This document shows, in pieces, positions 1-9,087 of a DNA stretch of 64,000 nucleotides (within the stretch, counting starts at the first letter, position 1; the number at the start of each line of letters is the position of its first letter). The DNA lies in contig CAIXZF010000035.1 in the NCBI GenBank assembly GCA_903923925.1, positions 186,001-250,000 on the forward strand, read 5' to 3'. The notes beneath the pieces were generated by a model. That model searched no databases, was not told the DNA's origin, and worked only from the letters and a program-made list of their open reading frames with translations. Source of the stretch: an uncultured Bacteroidales bacterium. GTDB lineage: Bacteria; Bacteroidota; Bacteroidia; Bacteroidales; CAIXZF01. The position numbers were made by a program, and so were the translations under genes.

Positions 1-594
1 ATCCAGGATGATTGTAAAGATTTGTTTATTAGTGGAATGTTTAAAGGTGAAACACATTTCGGTAAAGACACACTAATACCCAGACAGCAATATGCTCAAG
101 ACGGGTATCTTGCCTGTATTGAAAGGTATTCGTCACGAAAATTTCACCTCGGCAGAGATACAATCCTTCGCAGCGGAGATGAAATTAATCTCATGATTCA
201 AGAAGGATACCAGCACTATTTGTGGTCCACAGGTGTAACGACGAATACCATTCAGATATCGGGAAATTCAATCGAACCAGGACTTCATACAATCTGGGCA
301 AAAGTTATGGATGCAAATTGCCTAATCAGCGATACTATTAACATTGTTATTATTAATAATGAGCTGATTATTTATCCAAACCCAACTGCTGGTATGTTTT
401 ATCTCGATGTTTTCAGCGATTACAATTCTATAAAAATATTCAATTACCAGGGTCAGCTGGTTTATGAATCGACACTAACTCAAAAACAACAATCAACTGT
501 TCAGATTGATATTGGCAGGTTTTCTGGCGGAATGTATACAATTCAGGTACAAACGCAAAATGGGATGCTGCTAAAAAAGATTGTTTTATTGTAA
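1..594 (+). CDS. C-terminal part of a T9SS type A cargo protein (5' end outside window)
   Basis: The reading frame is open from base 1, so this is the tail of a longer gene. The visible 198 residues begin in a region resembling SBBP-type beta-propeller repeats (a G-x-F-x-G pattern before the window-derived YLACIERY segment). An Ig/PKD-like segment follows (HYLWSTGVTTNT). The last 75 or so residues form a type A sorting domain: IIYPNPTAGMF, then IKIFNYQGQLVYE, then GMYTIQVQ and a short basic/hydrophobic end. In T9SS cargo this domain directs export across the outer membrane and is then cleaved. The function of the mature part cannot be read from this fragment. The sorting-domain call is secure; the propeller call is inference. 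Confidence 0.85.
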   Translation: MQDDCKDLFISGMFKGETHFGKDTLIPRQQYAQDGYLACIERYSSRKFHLGRDTILRSGDEINLMIQEGYQHYLWSTGVTTNTIQISGNSIEPGLHTIWAKVMDANCLISDTINIVIINNELIIYPNPTAGMFYLDVFSDYNSIKIFNYQGQLVYESTLTQKQQSTVQIDIGRFSGGMYTIQVQTQNGMLLKKIVLL

Positions 595-623
595 TGTTAT
601 TTATCAGGATTCAAATCACAGTT

Positions 624-2435
624 TTATCCTAGTTTTTTGGCAAGATCTTCGCGTCTGAGACGTTTCAGCGTTTCCCGAACCCAGGTTTTGTTTGATACAG
701 TATACCAGAAAAAGAAGCGTTTCTGATCATTCTTTTGCTCTGCTGTACGTGCAACAAATACTGGTTTCCCTGAATAAGGATCAAGCCCGGTATGATACAT
801 AACGGATGATAATGTCATTGGGGTAGGAGTGAGGTCCTGAACCTGTTCAAGCTGGAATCCCATGTCCTTAGTTTCTGCAGCAAGCTCTGCCATGTCCTCC
901 AGTGTACAACCTGGATGACTGGATATAAAATATGGGATTAGTTGTTGTCGCTTATTGTGCTTCCTGTTGATTTCATCAAACTGGTAGCTAAGCTCATGAA
1001 ACAGTTTGAACGACGGTTTTCTCATAATTTTTAAAACTTCATCTGAAGTATGTTCCGGAGCTACTTTTAGCCTTCCTGATACGTGGCGGGTAACCAGCTT
1101 TTCAAGATATTCTTTATACCCGTTTTTATTGGAATCTGCTTCAGGCCTGCCAAGAAACATATCATATCGAACACCACTGCCAACAAAAACTTTTTTAATA
1201 TTTGGCCTGAGAATGGCTTTGTCATACAGCTGAATCAGAGGCTTGTGATTGGTATTCAGATTTTTGCAAATTGAGGGAAAAATACAGGAGGGTCTTGCAC
1301 ATTTTGCACACATTTCAAGGTCAACGCCCTGCATTTTGTACATATTGGCCGAAGGGCCTCCAAGGTCACTCACATAGCCTTTAAAATCTGGCATATCTGA
1401 AATTGCATCAACTTCTTTGAGAATGGATTTCTCTGAGCGGCTGCTTATAAATTTTCCCTGATGTGCAGAGATGGTGCAAAAACTGCAACCTCCGAAACAT
1501 CCCCTGTGCATAGTTACCGAATGCCGGATCATCTCATAGGCGGGAATAGTGCCTCTTTTAAGGTATTTTGGGTGAGGTAATCTTGTGAAGGGAAGGTCGT
1601 AAAATGAATCCATCTCCGATTCTTTAAAAACCGGATAGGGTGGGTTTACAACAATCGTATTGTCGCCGGTAGGTTGTAATAGAACATCTGCTTGCAATTT
1701 GTTCGAAGTAGTTTCAATGGCCTTAAAAGCCTGGGCGAAAAGCCTCCTGTCTTTAAAACAGTTTTCATGTGATGGAAGAAGGATTTCTGATGCCGATTGA
1801 ACTCGATGTCCCTTCACAACGAAAGCTGTTTGCGGAATATTTATTAATTCTGAAATAGACTTTAAATCATTCAGATTCTTAGCAATTTCGAGTATGGCAG
1901 TTTCTCCTTGCCCATAAACTAAAAGATCAGCTTTACTATCTATTAGTATTGAAGGCTTGATGGAATCCTGCCAATAATCGTAATGACTAAGCCGCCGAAG
2001 CGATGCTTCAATCCCTCCCAGGATAACTGGAGTATCAGGAAAAAAACGCTTAATGGCGTTTGTATAAACTACTGTTGCATAGTCGGGCCTGAAACCAGCT
2101 TGTCCACCCGGCGTGTAAGCATCATCTGAGCGGAGTCGTTTATTGGCAGTATAATGATTCACCATCGAATCCATGTTTCCGGCAGTAACACCGAAAAACA
2201 ACCTCGGTTGTCCCAGCTTTTTAAAATCTCTCAGATCGTCGCGCCAGTTTGGCTGAGGCACAATAGCCACCCGATAGCCATGTTTCTCAAGGTATCTGCC
2301 TATTATTGCAGCTCCAAATGACGGATGATCTACATAAGCATCTCCTGTAAAAAGGATTATATCTATATAATCCCAGCCACGTTTTTCAACTTCTTCTTTC
2401 GTTGTCGGTAACCAACTGTTGTAAGGAATTCCCAT
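624..2435 (-). CDS. ygiQ: YgiQ family radical SAM protein
   Basis: A 603-residue protein of the YgiQ (UPF0313) radical SAM family. The 4Fe-4S motif CFGGCSFC places cysteines at about residues 313, 317 and 320. A second cysteine group at about 376, 379, 384 and 390 (CAKC..C.....C) is also typical of this family and may bind another cluster. The N-terminal 200 residues contain a B12-binding-like fold region (GGIEASLRRLSHYDYW). Length is slightly below E. coli YgiQ. The physiological reaction of YgiQ is not established to my knowledge. The gene is monocistronic, convergent with the T9SS cargo gene on one side and divergent from a small secreted protein on the other. The start ATG fits a -7 element about 20 bases upstream. 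Confidence 0.93.
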   Translation of the reverse strand: MGIPYNSWLPTTKEEVEKRGWDYIDIILFTGDAYVDHPSFGAAIIGRYLEKHGYRVAIVPQPNWRDDLRDFKKLGQPRLFFGVTAGNMDSMVNHYTANKRLRSDDAYTPGGQAGFRPDYATVVYTNAIKRFFPDTPVILGGIEASLRRLSHYDYWQDSIKPSILIDSKADLLVYGQGETAILEIAKNLNDLKSISELINIPQTAFVVKGHRVQSASEILLPSHENCFKDRRLFAQAFKAIETTSNKLQADVLLQPTGDNTIVVNPPYPVFKESEMDSFYDLPFTRLPHPKYLKRGTIPAYEMIRHSVTMHRGCFGGCSFCTISAHQGKFISSRSEKSILKEVDAISDMPDFKGYVSDLGGPSANMYKMQGVDLEMCAKCARPSCIFPSICKNLNTNHKPLIQLYDKAILRPNIKKVFVGSGVRYDMFLGRPEADSNKNGYKEYLEKLVTRHVSGRLKVAPEHTSDEVLKIMRKPSFKLFHELSYQFDEINRKHNKRQQLIPYFISSHPGCTLEDMAELAAETKDMGFQLEQVQDLTPTPMTLSSVMYHTGLDPYSGKPVFVARTAEQKNDQKRFFFWYTVSNKTWVRETLKRLRREDLAKKLG

Positions 2436-2452
2436 TATTCTTTATATTGATG

Positions 2453-2460
2453 CAAAGGTA
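2453..2460 (-). promoter_or_regulatory. Probable -7 element for ygiQ
   Basis: On the minus strand this reads TACCTTTG, an exact match to the Bacteroidota TAnnTTTG element, 17 bases upstream of the ygiQ start codon. No good TTTG is present at the -33 position, so support rests on the -7 alone. Confidence 0.4.
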
Positions 2461-2560
2461 AGCGAATTAAAGTTCTTTATTTTTCAGATATTTGCGATGG
2501 TTGAATCACGAAAAAGTACAAAAATGTGCTACCTTTATAATCAAATTAAAATGCCTGATT

Positions 2561-3106
2561 ATGAAAAAAATATTTTTACTTGTCCTGCTAACTGTGGGAT
2601 TCAGCATTCAATATCTTCATGCGCAGTATACAATTTCTGGGGTTGTTTCCTACAATAATACTTCATCAACTCCATTGAAAGGTTGTATTATTTACTTGTT
2701 GCAGGGAGGTGATACTGTAAATCAGTTTACAACAGTTTCTACCGGGCAGTATGTTTTAATTGATGTTTCACCCGGAACCTATACCCTTGGGGTTAAATGC
2801 ACGAAGGCTTATGGAGGCACTGGAGCTTCAGATGCTCTTGCTATCCTTCGACATTTTGTTCTAATGCCTCCTCTTCTGGAAGGTTTGAAGCTCATTGCCG
2901 CTGATGTAGACAATAGTGGTTATATCAATTCTGCCGATGCACTTTATTGTTCCCGCCGGTTTGTGGGGCAAATAATTAGTTACCCTTCCGGTGACTGGGT
3001 TTTTGAGGTACCTACAGTAGTAGTGACCAATTCAGATGTCATTCAGAATTTTAAAGGATTATGTTTCGGTGATGTGAATGGTTCTTATATTCCGTCAAAT
3101 CCTTGA
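2561..3106 (+). CDS. Small secreted protein with dockerin-like module
   Basis: I start this at the ATG at 2561 because it begins an obvious signal peptide (MKKIFLLVLLTVGFSIQYLHA, cut after AQ); an upstream in-frame ATG at 2492 would bury it. The mature part of about 160 residues starts with a carboxypeptidase-regulatory/CNA-B-like beta domain (TISGVVSYNN...GTYTLGV). A dockerin-like segment follows: ASDALAILRHF, then DVDNSGYINSADAL with the EF-hand pattern D-x-D-x-S-G, and a closing FGDVNGSY. In Bacteroidota this module often sits just before a T9SS sorting domain, but here the protein ends ten or so residues later. It is probably periplasmic or secreted. Partner and function are unknown. Confidence 0.8.
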   Translation: MKKIFLLVLLTVGFSIQYLHAQYTISGVVSYNNTSSTPLKGCIIYLLQGGDTVNQFTTVSTGQYVLIDVSPGTYTLGVKCTKAYGGTGASDALAILRHFVLMPPLLEGLKLIAADVDNSGYINSADALYCSRRFVGQIISYPSGDWVFEVPTVVVTNSDVIQNFKGLCFGDVNGSYIPSNP

Positions 3107-3182
3107 TATCCTCTTCCAGGTTATTTAATTTTCCAAATTAAGAATTATCTCTATATTTACTTCAATCTTAAAATTGAGGAAT

Positions 3183-6100
3183 ATGTCAAGATATTTCGTT
3201 TCCCTGATCGCATTATTTTTATTGGTTTCTTCTGCATTTGCAGGTTCGGAGAAAGATAAGTACTCTTTAGATTCCTTAAAATCTTCAACCCTGAATGGCT
3301 TAAACTTCCGATGTATTGGTCCGGCATTTTGCTCTGGCCGTATTGCCGATTTTGCGGTGAATCCGGATAAGCCTTCTGAGTATTATGTTTCTGTTGCTTC
3401 TGGTCATGTGTGGAAAACCTCCAATGCAGGCACAACATATACTCCGGTTTTCGATAATTACGGTTCGTATTCCTGCGGTCCTGTCGTGATAGATCCGAAT
3501 AATCACAATGTTATTTGGTTGGGTTCTGGTGAATATAATAGCCAGCGCTCTGTTGGTTATGGAGATGGCGTATATAAATCGGAAGATGGTGGCACAAGCT
3601 GGAAAAACATGGGATTGAAAAACTCAGAACATATCGGCAGAATTCTGGTTGATCCCAGGAATTCTAACGTTGTGTATGTTGCAGCTCAGGGACCGTTATG
3701 GGGTCCTGGAGGCGACCGTGGAATATATAAGACAAACGACGGAGGGAGTACCTGGAAGGCAGTGCTTACCGTAAGTGAAAATACTGGATTTAATGATGTT
3801 TTATGCGATCCGCGAAATCCGGATATCCTTTATGCTTCTTCATATCAACGTCGTCGTCATGTGTGGACGTTAATCGATGGTGGTCCGGAATGTGCTGTAT
3901 ACAAATCCTCAGATGCCGGAATTACCTGGAATAAAATTACAAATGGACTCCCTGATGGCGAAATGGGGAGAATTGGATTAGGTATAGCCTCTTCAAACCC
4001 AGATATCCTTTATGCAATAGTAGAAGGTAAAGATGATAACAGCGGTTTCTACAGATCAATAAACAGAGGTGCTTCATGGGAAAAACGAAATAGCATTTCA
4101 ACAGTAAGTGCTCAATATTACAACCGCTTATTCGTAGATCCTAAAAATGCCGACAGGGTCATTTCTGTGGATACCTATACCCAGATTTCGGAAGATGGCG
4201 GAAAAACATGGCGGGCAATTGGTAACAAGCACAGGCATGTCGACGATCATGCCTGTTGGATTGATCCTAATAATCCTAATCATTTACTGATTGGTGGCGA
4301 TGGTGGTATTTATGAAACATGGGATTTAGATAATTGGAACTTTAAAGCAAATTTACCTGTTACTCAATTCTATCGTGTTTCTGTAGATAATGATTCGCCT
4401 TTTTATAATGTTTATGGTGGAACTCAGGATAATGCCAGTATGTATGGCCCGTCAAGGAATATAAGCTCACTTGGCATCGTAAATGACGACTGGGTTGTTA
4501 CCCATGGTGGTGATGGTTTTGAAACTCAGGTGGATCCGAATGACCCGAATATAATATACGCACAATCACAATACGGCTATCTTGCACGCTATGATAAAAA
4601 GTCTGGTGAAGAGCTTCCTATTCAGCCACAGCCACCTATTGGAGAGGCTTATCGCTGGAATTGGGATTCTCCGCTGATAATCAGTCCACATAAAAGCACA
4701 AGGCTTTATTTCGCCGCAAATAAGCTATTCAAGAGCGATGACAGAGGGAATACCTGGATGGTGATCAGTCCTGATCTTACACGGCAAATCGATAGAAATC
4801 AGCTTCCTGTTATGGGGAAGATTCAAAGCATAGATGCAGTGGCTAAAAATGCATCTACCTCTTTCTATGGCAATATTGTAAGTCTTACAGAATCCCCTTT
4901 GCAGGAAGGTCTGATTTATGTTGGAACAGACGATGGTCTTATTCAGGCAACTGAAGATGGAGGAATTACCTGGAGAAAACTGGATAAATTTCCTGGGATT
5001 CCAGAAAATACCTATGTTAGCTGTCTTCTGGCAAGTCAGATCGATGTTAATACTGTTTATGCAACTTTCGATAATCATAAAAACAACGATTTAAAACCCT
5101 ATATTCTCAAAAGTACTGACAAAGGCAGATCCTGGAAAAGCATTACATCAAACCTTCCGATTCGTGGCTCTGTAAACACCATTGCGGAGGATCATGTCAA
5201 AGGAGATCTTTTATTTGCAGGTACTGAATTCGGTGTTTATACATCTCTGAATTGTGGAAATTCATGGGTGCAGCTTAAAAATGGCTTGCCAACAATTTCG
5301 ATTAAAGATATCGCGATTCAGAAAAGGGAGAATGACCTTGTATTGGCCACATTTGGCCGTGGATATTATATTCTCGATAATTATTCTCCTTTAAGGGAAC
5401 TTTCCAATGAGAGTTTAAATAAAGAAATTCATCTTTTTTCTGTTAAAGATGCACTCATGTTTATTCCCCGTGGTGAAAGATATGGACAGGGAGAAAGTTA
5501 TTTTTCCGCTAAAAATCCTGAAGTTGGTGCCACTTTTTCATATTATTTCAAAGAAAGTATAAAGACGCAAAAATCGGAACGTCAAAAGCTTGAGCAGGAG
5601 TCTTCAAAGAAGAACATAACGCTTAAAATTCCGTCATTAGATGAATTACGAGCCGAAGACAATGAGGAGGCTCCATACTTGCTGTTTACTGTTTCTGATC
5701 AGAATGGAAAGATTGTTCGCAATTTAAAAGGGAATGCTTCCGAAGGTATTCAGAAACTAGTATGGGATTTCAGATATGCTTCTCCCTGGCCTGTTACTGG
5801 ATCCGGACAGGCATTCGACAATAAACGTTCAGGTGCTTATGCCTTGCCAGGAACCTACAAACTTAAGGTCGCAAAAGTAGTAAATGGGGTTATGACAGAC
5901 TTAAATGAATCTGTAACTTTCAATACTTTAATACTCAATAATTCAACGCTGCCAGCAGCAGATCGCAAAATGCTTAGCGAGTTTCAGTTGAAAGTAGGTG
6001 AACTAACCCGCGCTGCTAATGGTGCTTCACGGTCAGCAGCTGAATTAAGTGAACGAATTAAAACTATCAGGGAAGTAATTAGTTCAATTCCTTCTGCCAA

Positions 6101-6431
6101 CAGCGCAATGCAAGAGAAAGCCAGGGGAATACAGATCCAGCTTAGAAATATCTCGATCTCTCTTGACGGAGATCCAACCTTATCGAAACATAGCGAAAAT
6201 CAATCTCCTTCAATCACCGACCGCATTAACGAAACTACCTGGGGTATATGGAGTTCAACTTCATCCCCGACTCAAACTATGAAAGATTCATATGATATTG
6301 CTGGGAAGGAGTTAATTCCATTATTAAATCAATTAAGAAAAATTCAGGAAATTGAAATTCCAGGTATTGAAAATGAACTTGAGAAAGCTGGTGCACCATG
6401 GACTCCCGGAAGAATTCCTGACTGGAAATAA
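3183..6431 (+). CDS. Secreted Asp-box (BNR/sortilin-like) beta-propeller protein
   Basis: A 1082-residue exported protein. I chose ATG 3183 (MSRYFVSLIALFLLVSSAFAG, a clear signal peptide) over a TTG nine bases earlier. The first two thirds contain many Asp-box motifs (S-x-D-x-G-x-T-W), including SEDGGTSW, TNDGGSTW, SSDAGITW, SEDGGKTW, SDDRGNTW, TEDGGITW and STDKGRSW. These are spaced as in VPS10/sortilin and BNR-repeat glycosidase-like propellers. After about residue 740 a charged region leads to a beta domain resembling a FlgD-type Ig fold (KLVWDFRYASPWP, then GTYKLKV). A helical tail of about 150 residues ends the protein. No T9SS sorting domain is seen, so it probably stays periplasmic or surface-associated by other means. 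Many homologues are labelled glycosyl hydrolase, but I see no proof of catalysis. Confidence 0.88.
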   Translation: MSRYFVSLIALFLLVSSAFAGSEKDKYSLDSLKSSTLNGLNFRCIGPAFCSGRIADFAVNPDKPSEYYVSVASGHVWKTSNAGTTYTPVFDNYGSYSCGPVVIDPNNHNVIWLGSGEYNSQRSVGYGDGVYKSEDGGTSWKNMGLKNSEHIGRILVDPRNSNVVYVAAQGPLWGPGGDRGIYKTNDGGSTWKAVLTVSENTGFNDVLCDPRNPDILYASSYQRRRHVWTLIDGGPECAVYKSSDAGITWNKITNGLPDGEMGRIGLGIASSNPDILYAIVEGKDDNSGFYRSINRGASWEKRNSISTVSAQYYNRLFVDPKNADRVISVDTYTQISEDGGKTWRAIGNKHRHVDDHACWIDPNNPNHLLIGGDGGIYETWDLDNWNFKANLPVTQFYRVSVDNDSPFYNVYGGTQDNASMYGPSRNISSLGIVNDDWVVTHGGDGFETQVDPNDPNIIYAQSQYGYLARYDKKSGEELPIQPQPPIGEAYRWNWDSPLIISPHKSTRLYFAANKLFKSDDRGNTWMVISPDLTRQIDRNQLPVMGKIQSIDAVAKNASTSFYGNIVSLTESPLQEGLIYVGTDDGLIQATEDGGITWRKLDKFPGIPENTYVSCLLASQIDVNTVYATFDNHKNNDLKPYILKSTDKGRSWKSITSNLPIRGSVNTIAEDHVKGDLLFAGTEFGVYTSLNCGNSWVQLKNGLPTISIKDIAIQKRENDLVLATFGRGYYILDNYSPLRELSNESLNKEIHLFSVKDALMFIPRGERYGQGESYFSAKNPEVGATFSYYFKESIKTQKSERQKLEQESSKKNITLKIPSLDELRAEDNEEAPYLLFTVSDQNGKIVRNLKGNASEGIQKLVWDFRYASPWPVTGSGQAFDNKRSGAYALPGTYKLKVAKVVNGVMTDLNESVTFNTLILNNSTLPAADRKMLSEFQLKVGELTRAANGASRSAAELSERIKTIREVISSIPSANSAMQEKARGIQIQLRNISISLDGDPTLSKHSENQSPSITDRINETTWGIWSSTSSPTQTMKDSYDIAGKELIPLLNQLRKIQEIEIPGIENELEKAGAPWTPGRIPDWK

Positions 6432-6450
6432 CATAGAGATGTTAATCAGG

Positions 6451-7224
6451 TTAACTTGGTAAATGACGGCTGATTAATTGTGTTAATTCAATAAAATTAC
6501 CTGGTGATAAACGTTCCGCTCTTAGGGAACCAAGAGGATCAGGTAGTTCCATACCTGGCGGTAGTATTGACTTAAGAGCATTTCTTAAAGTCTTGCGCCT
6601 TTGATTAAATGCTGTTTTTACAACTTTGAAAAATAGCAGCTCATCACATCCGAGTTCTTCAATATGGTTTCTGTTTAAACGGATAACTCCGGATTTTACT
6701 TTCGGAGGAGGAAAAAATACGTTCTCACTCACAGTAAAAAGGTATTCAATTGAATAGAAGGCCTGAAGCAGCACACTCAGAATTCCGTAATCCTTGTTGC
6801 CAGGAGGAGCAGCAATCCTTATTGCAACTTCCTTCTGAATCATACACACAACAGTTTCTACCTGGCTTCGGTATGAAAGTACTTTGAAAAAAATCTGACT
6901 CGATATATTATATGGAAAATTTCCTATTATGTTGAATTTATTTACATACAACCCTGACAGATCAAACTGGAGAAAATCAGCGATAATCACCTGGCTCTCC
7001 GGAATGATATTCATAAGAATCAGTTGCTGAGCAACATCTATATCAACTTCAATAACAGTAAAATCAGAATGACCTGCCTGTAATAAATATTGTGTAAGCA
7101 TTCCGGTTCCTGGTCCAATTTCGAGAACAGCTAAACCTGTTACAGCTAAAGAATCAGCTATTTTCCGGGCAATATTATGGTCAGTTAAAAAATGCTGACC
7201 TAAAGATTTTTTTGGCCGTATCAT
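6451..7224 (-). CDS. rsmA: 16S rRNA (adenine1518-N6/adenine1519-N6)-dimethyltransferase RsmA
   Basis: RsmA (KsgA) dimethylates two adjacent adenines in helix 45 of 16S rRNA late in small-subunit assembly, using S-adenosylmethionine. The 257-residue protein is of normal length. It starts with the family hallmark PKKSLGQHFL, has the SAM-binding motif VLEIGPGTG at about 33-41 and the catalytic motif NFPY at 102-105 (NLPY in many homologues). It lies 24 bases downstream of the TPR protein gene and is probably the last gene of the serS-TPR-rsmA transcript. It converges with the BNR protein gene with an 18-base gap and no clear terminator. Confidence 0.97.
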   Translation of the reverse strand: MIRPKKSLGQHFLTDHNIARKIADSLAVTGLAVLEIGPGTGMLTQYLLQAGHSDFTVIEVDIDVAQQLILMNIIPESQVIIADFLQFDLSGLYVNKFNIIGNFPYNISSQIFFKVLSYRSQVETVVCMIQKEVAIRIAAPPGNKDYGILSVLLQAFYSIEYLFTVSENVFFPPPKVKSGVIRLNRNHIEELGCDELLFFKVVKTAFNQRRKTLRNALKSILPPGMELPDPLGSLRAERLSPGNFIELTQLISRHLPS

Positions 7225-7248
7225 AGGCTTGGAGGCCGGGTGTTAAAA

Positions 7249-9078
7249 TCAGAGTGAATCACCACGTAGTGTTCGGAATCGTTTCCTTGCATCAACAGCA
7301 TACAAACTTCCGGGAAATTTAGTCAGAAATTCCTGGTAGAGTTCCATCGCTTTTGGTTTATTGTTTAATTGATTTTCATTGAGTTCTGCCTGCCTGAAAA
7401 GGGCATTATCAGCAAGAATTTCTGTTGGGTATGTTTGATAAATCTTTGCAAACAGGCTGTCAGCAAGGATATAATCTTTTCGCTTAATCGCAATTTCAGC
7501 TTTAGTGTATAAAACGTCATCGAAAAGAGTATGTGGCACTTTTAGTTGGTTTATACTGTCAAGTGTTACTAATGCTTCGGAATCCTTATTTTGATATTCC
7601 AGCAATCCGGCTCTTGCATAAATCATAAGCGCTGCCCCTGTTGTATCCTGATTAAGGTTATCGCTGATAGTAAGAGAAAGTTCCATGGCATCATTGCATA
7701 TAAGTTTAGATGTAGCTGCTTTAAGAACATCAAGCTGTGCTTTGGCCCAATTGAACTCTCCTATGTAGAATGAAAGTTTTGCATTTCTGAATTTGGCTTC
7801 ATGTCCCAGCGGATCATTTTTAAATGATTTGTCAACCTGGGAATAAAGCAATGTAGCTTCCCAAACTTCTCCACTGAAAAGATAGATGTCTCCTAATTCA
7901 AGTTTACATTCTGCCTTTTGTTGAAAGTTTATACCAGGTAGTTCAATTGCTTCATTGAGGAGACTTATTGATTTGGTAGTATTCGCAAGGTAAAATGCTT
8001 CTAAATGAGCCAGATTTCTGATGAGTGTTACGGTTGTACTGTTATTTCCCAATTCAGAAAGCGTTGTTTCATATTCCTTTTCTAAATCTGTAAGTTCCTT
8101 CTTTGTCTGAGAATAATTTTTGGTTAGTTTCAGGTAGGAAACATCTAAAATTTCAATTCTGGAATTAAGCGCATTGGGACTGTCTTTACCTTTAGAAATT
8201 ACATAGCTATATGCTTGTTCAGCAATATCATAATCTCCATTTGTAACACACAACTTTGCAAGATTGTAAACTCTTTGTCCTGCTTCATTCAGTCTTCTGT
8301 CCAGCGATTTTGCCTGAGTAAGCGCCATTTCAAAATCTTTTTGCTGCACAGAATACCAAATAAGCATTTCTGAATAATAGGTTCTGTCTGGTGATTTTTG
8401 TACGCGTCGAAGCAGTGCTTTGCGGAATATTTCGTTCCTGGAACCATCAGGGTCATTGCTAACAACATCCTGCAATCTGTCCTGCACAAATTGAAGCTTT
8501 GTAATATCAAAATCTACATAGTTCAGATATTCTTCAACCATGCTGCTGATATCACCTGTTGTTTGGTACATATTTGCTAACTCATAATAAAACGGATAAC
8601 TATTTTCAAGCAGCTGCCGTCCTTTCAGATATGTTTTAAGTGCCATCTCTGTTTCCCGTCGGCTCTGGAAAGCATTCGCAATCTCAGTAATTTGACCCCG
8701 CTCAGCAGGTAGGTTCTTTAAAATATCATCAAATTGTTTTTGAGCCTTAGCCTCATCACCTAGTCTTTTGTAAACATAACCCAGATCAACACTATATTTT
8801 ATTGAGCCCGGCTCAAGTTTCATCTGTCGTTTTACTAGTTTTTCAGCCTGTTTTGCATCGCCTGTTTCAAGATAACAGAAAATCAAATAAGTGTAGTAAT
8901 AATATGAGGGCTTTGAATCATATAGCTTATCAAACAGTGATGCGGCTTTCTCATAATCTCTGTCCTGAAAAAACATCATTGCAAGCTGTTCATCAGAACT
9001 AGTCTGTGAAAATACATTTACTGCCGAAACTAAAAGCAGTAAAATAAAAAATAGCCTGGCTTTATAGGTTTTTATCAT
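7249..9078 (-). CDS. Exported tetratricopeptide repeat protein
   Basis: A 609-residue protein with an N-terminal signal peptide (hydrophobic residues 8-24, cut near VFSQ). The rest is almost entirely helical TPR-like repeats, for example EKAASLFDKLY, GDAKQAEKLVKRQ and GDEAKAQKQFDDIL, closing with a BamD/YbgF-like segment (AMELYQEFLTKFPGSLYA). It is likely a periplasmic scaffold, perhaps in envelope assembly, but no specific partner is evident. The gene is 9 bases after serS and 24 bases before rsmA on the same strand, so it is probably co-transcribed. The family function is unknown to me. Confidence 0.85.
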   Translation of the reverse strand: MIKTYKARLFFILLLLVSAVNVFSQTSSDEQLAMMFFQDRDYEKAASLFDKLYDSKPSYYYYTYLIFCYLETGDAKQAEKLVKRQMKLEPGSIKYSVDLGYVYKRLGDEAKAQKQFDDILKNLPAERGQITEIANAFQSRRETEMALKTYLKGRQLLENSYPFYYELANMYQTTGDISSMVEEYLNYVDFDITKLQFVQDRLQDVVSNDPDGSRNEIFRKALLRRVQKSPDRTYYSEMLIWYSVQQKDFEMALTQAKSLDRRLNEAGQRVYNLAKLCVTNGDYDIAEQAYSYVISKGKDSPNALNSRIEILDVSYLKLTKNYSQTKKELTDLEKEYETTLSELGNNSTTVTLIRNLAHLEAFYLANTTKSISLLNEAIELPGINFQQKAECKLELGDIYLFSGEVWEATLLYSQVDKSFKNDPLGHEAKFRNAKLSFYIGEFNWAKAQLDVLKAATSKLICNDAMELSLTISDNLNQDTTGAALMIYARAGLLEYQNKDSEALVTLDSINQLKVPHTLFDDVLYTKAEIAIKRKDYILADSLFAKIYQTYPTEILADNALFRQAELNENQLNNKPKAMELYQEFLTKFPGSLYAVDARKRFRTLRGDSL

Positions 9079-9087
9079 ATTTTGTAA

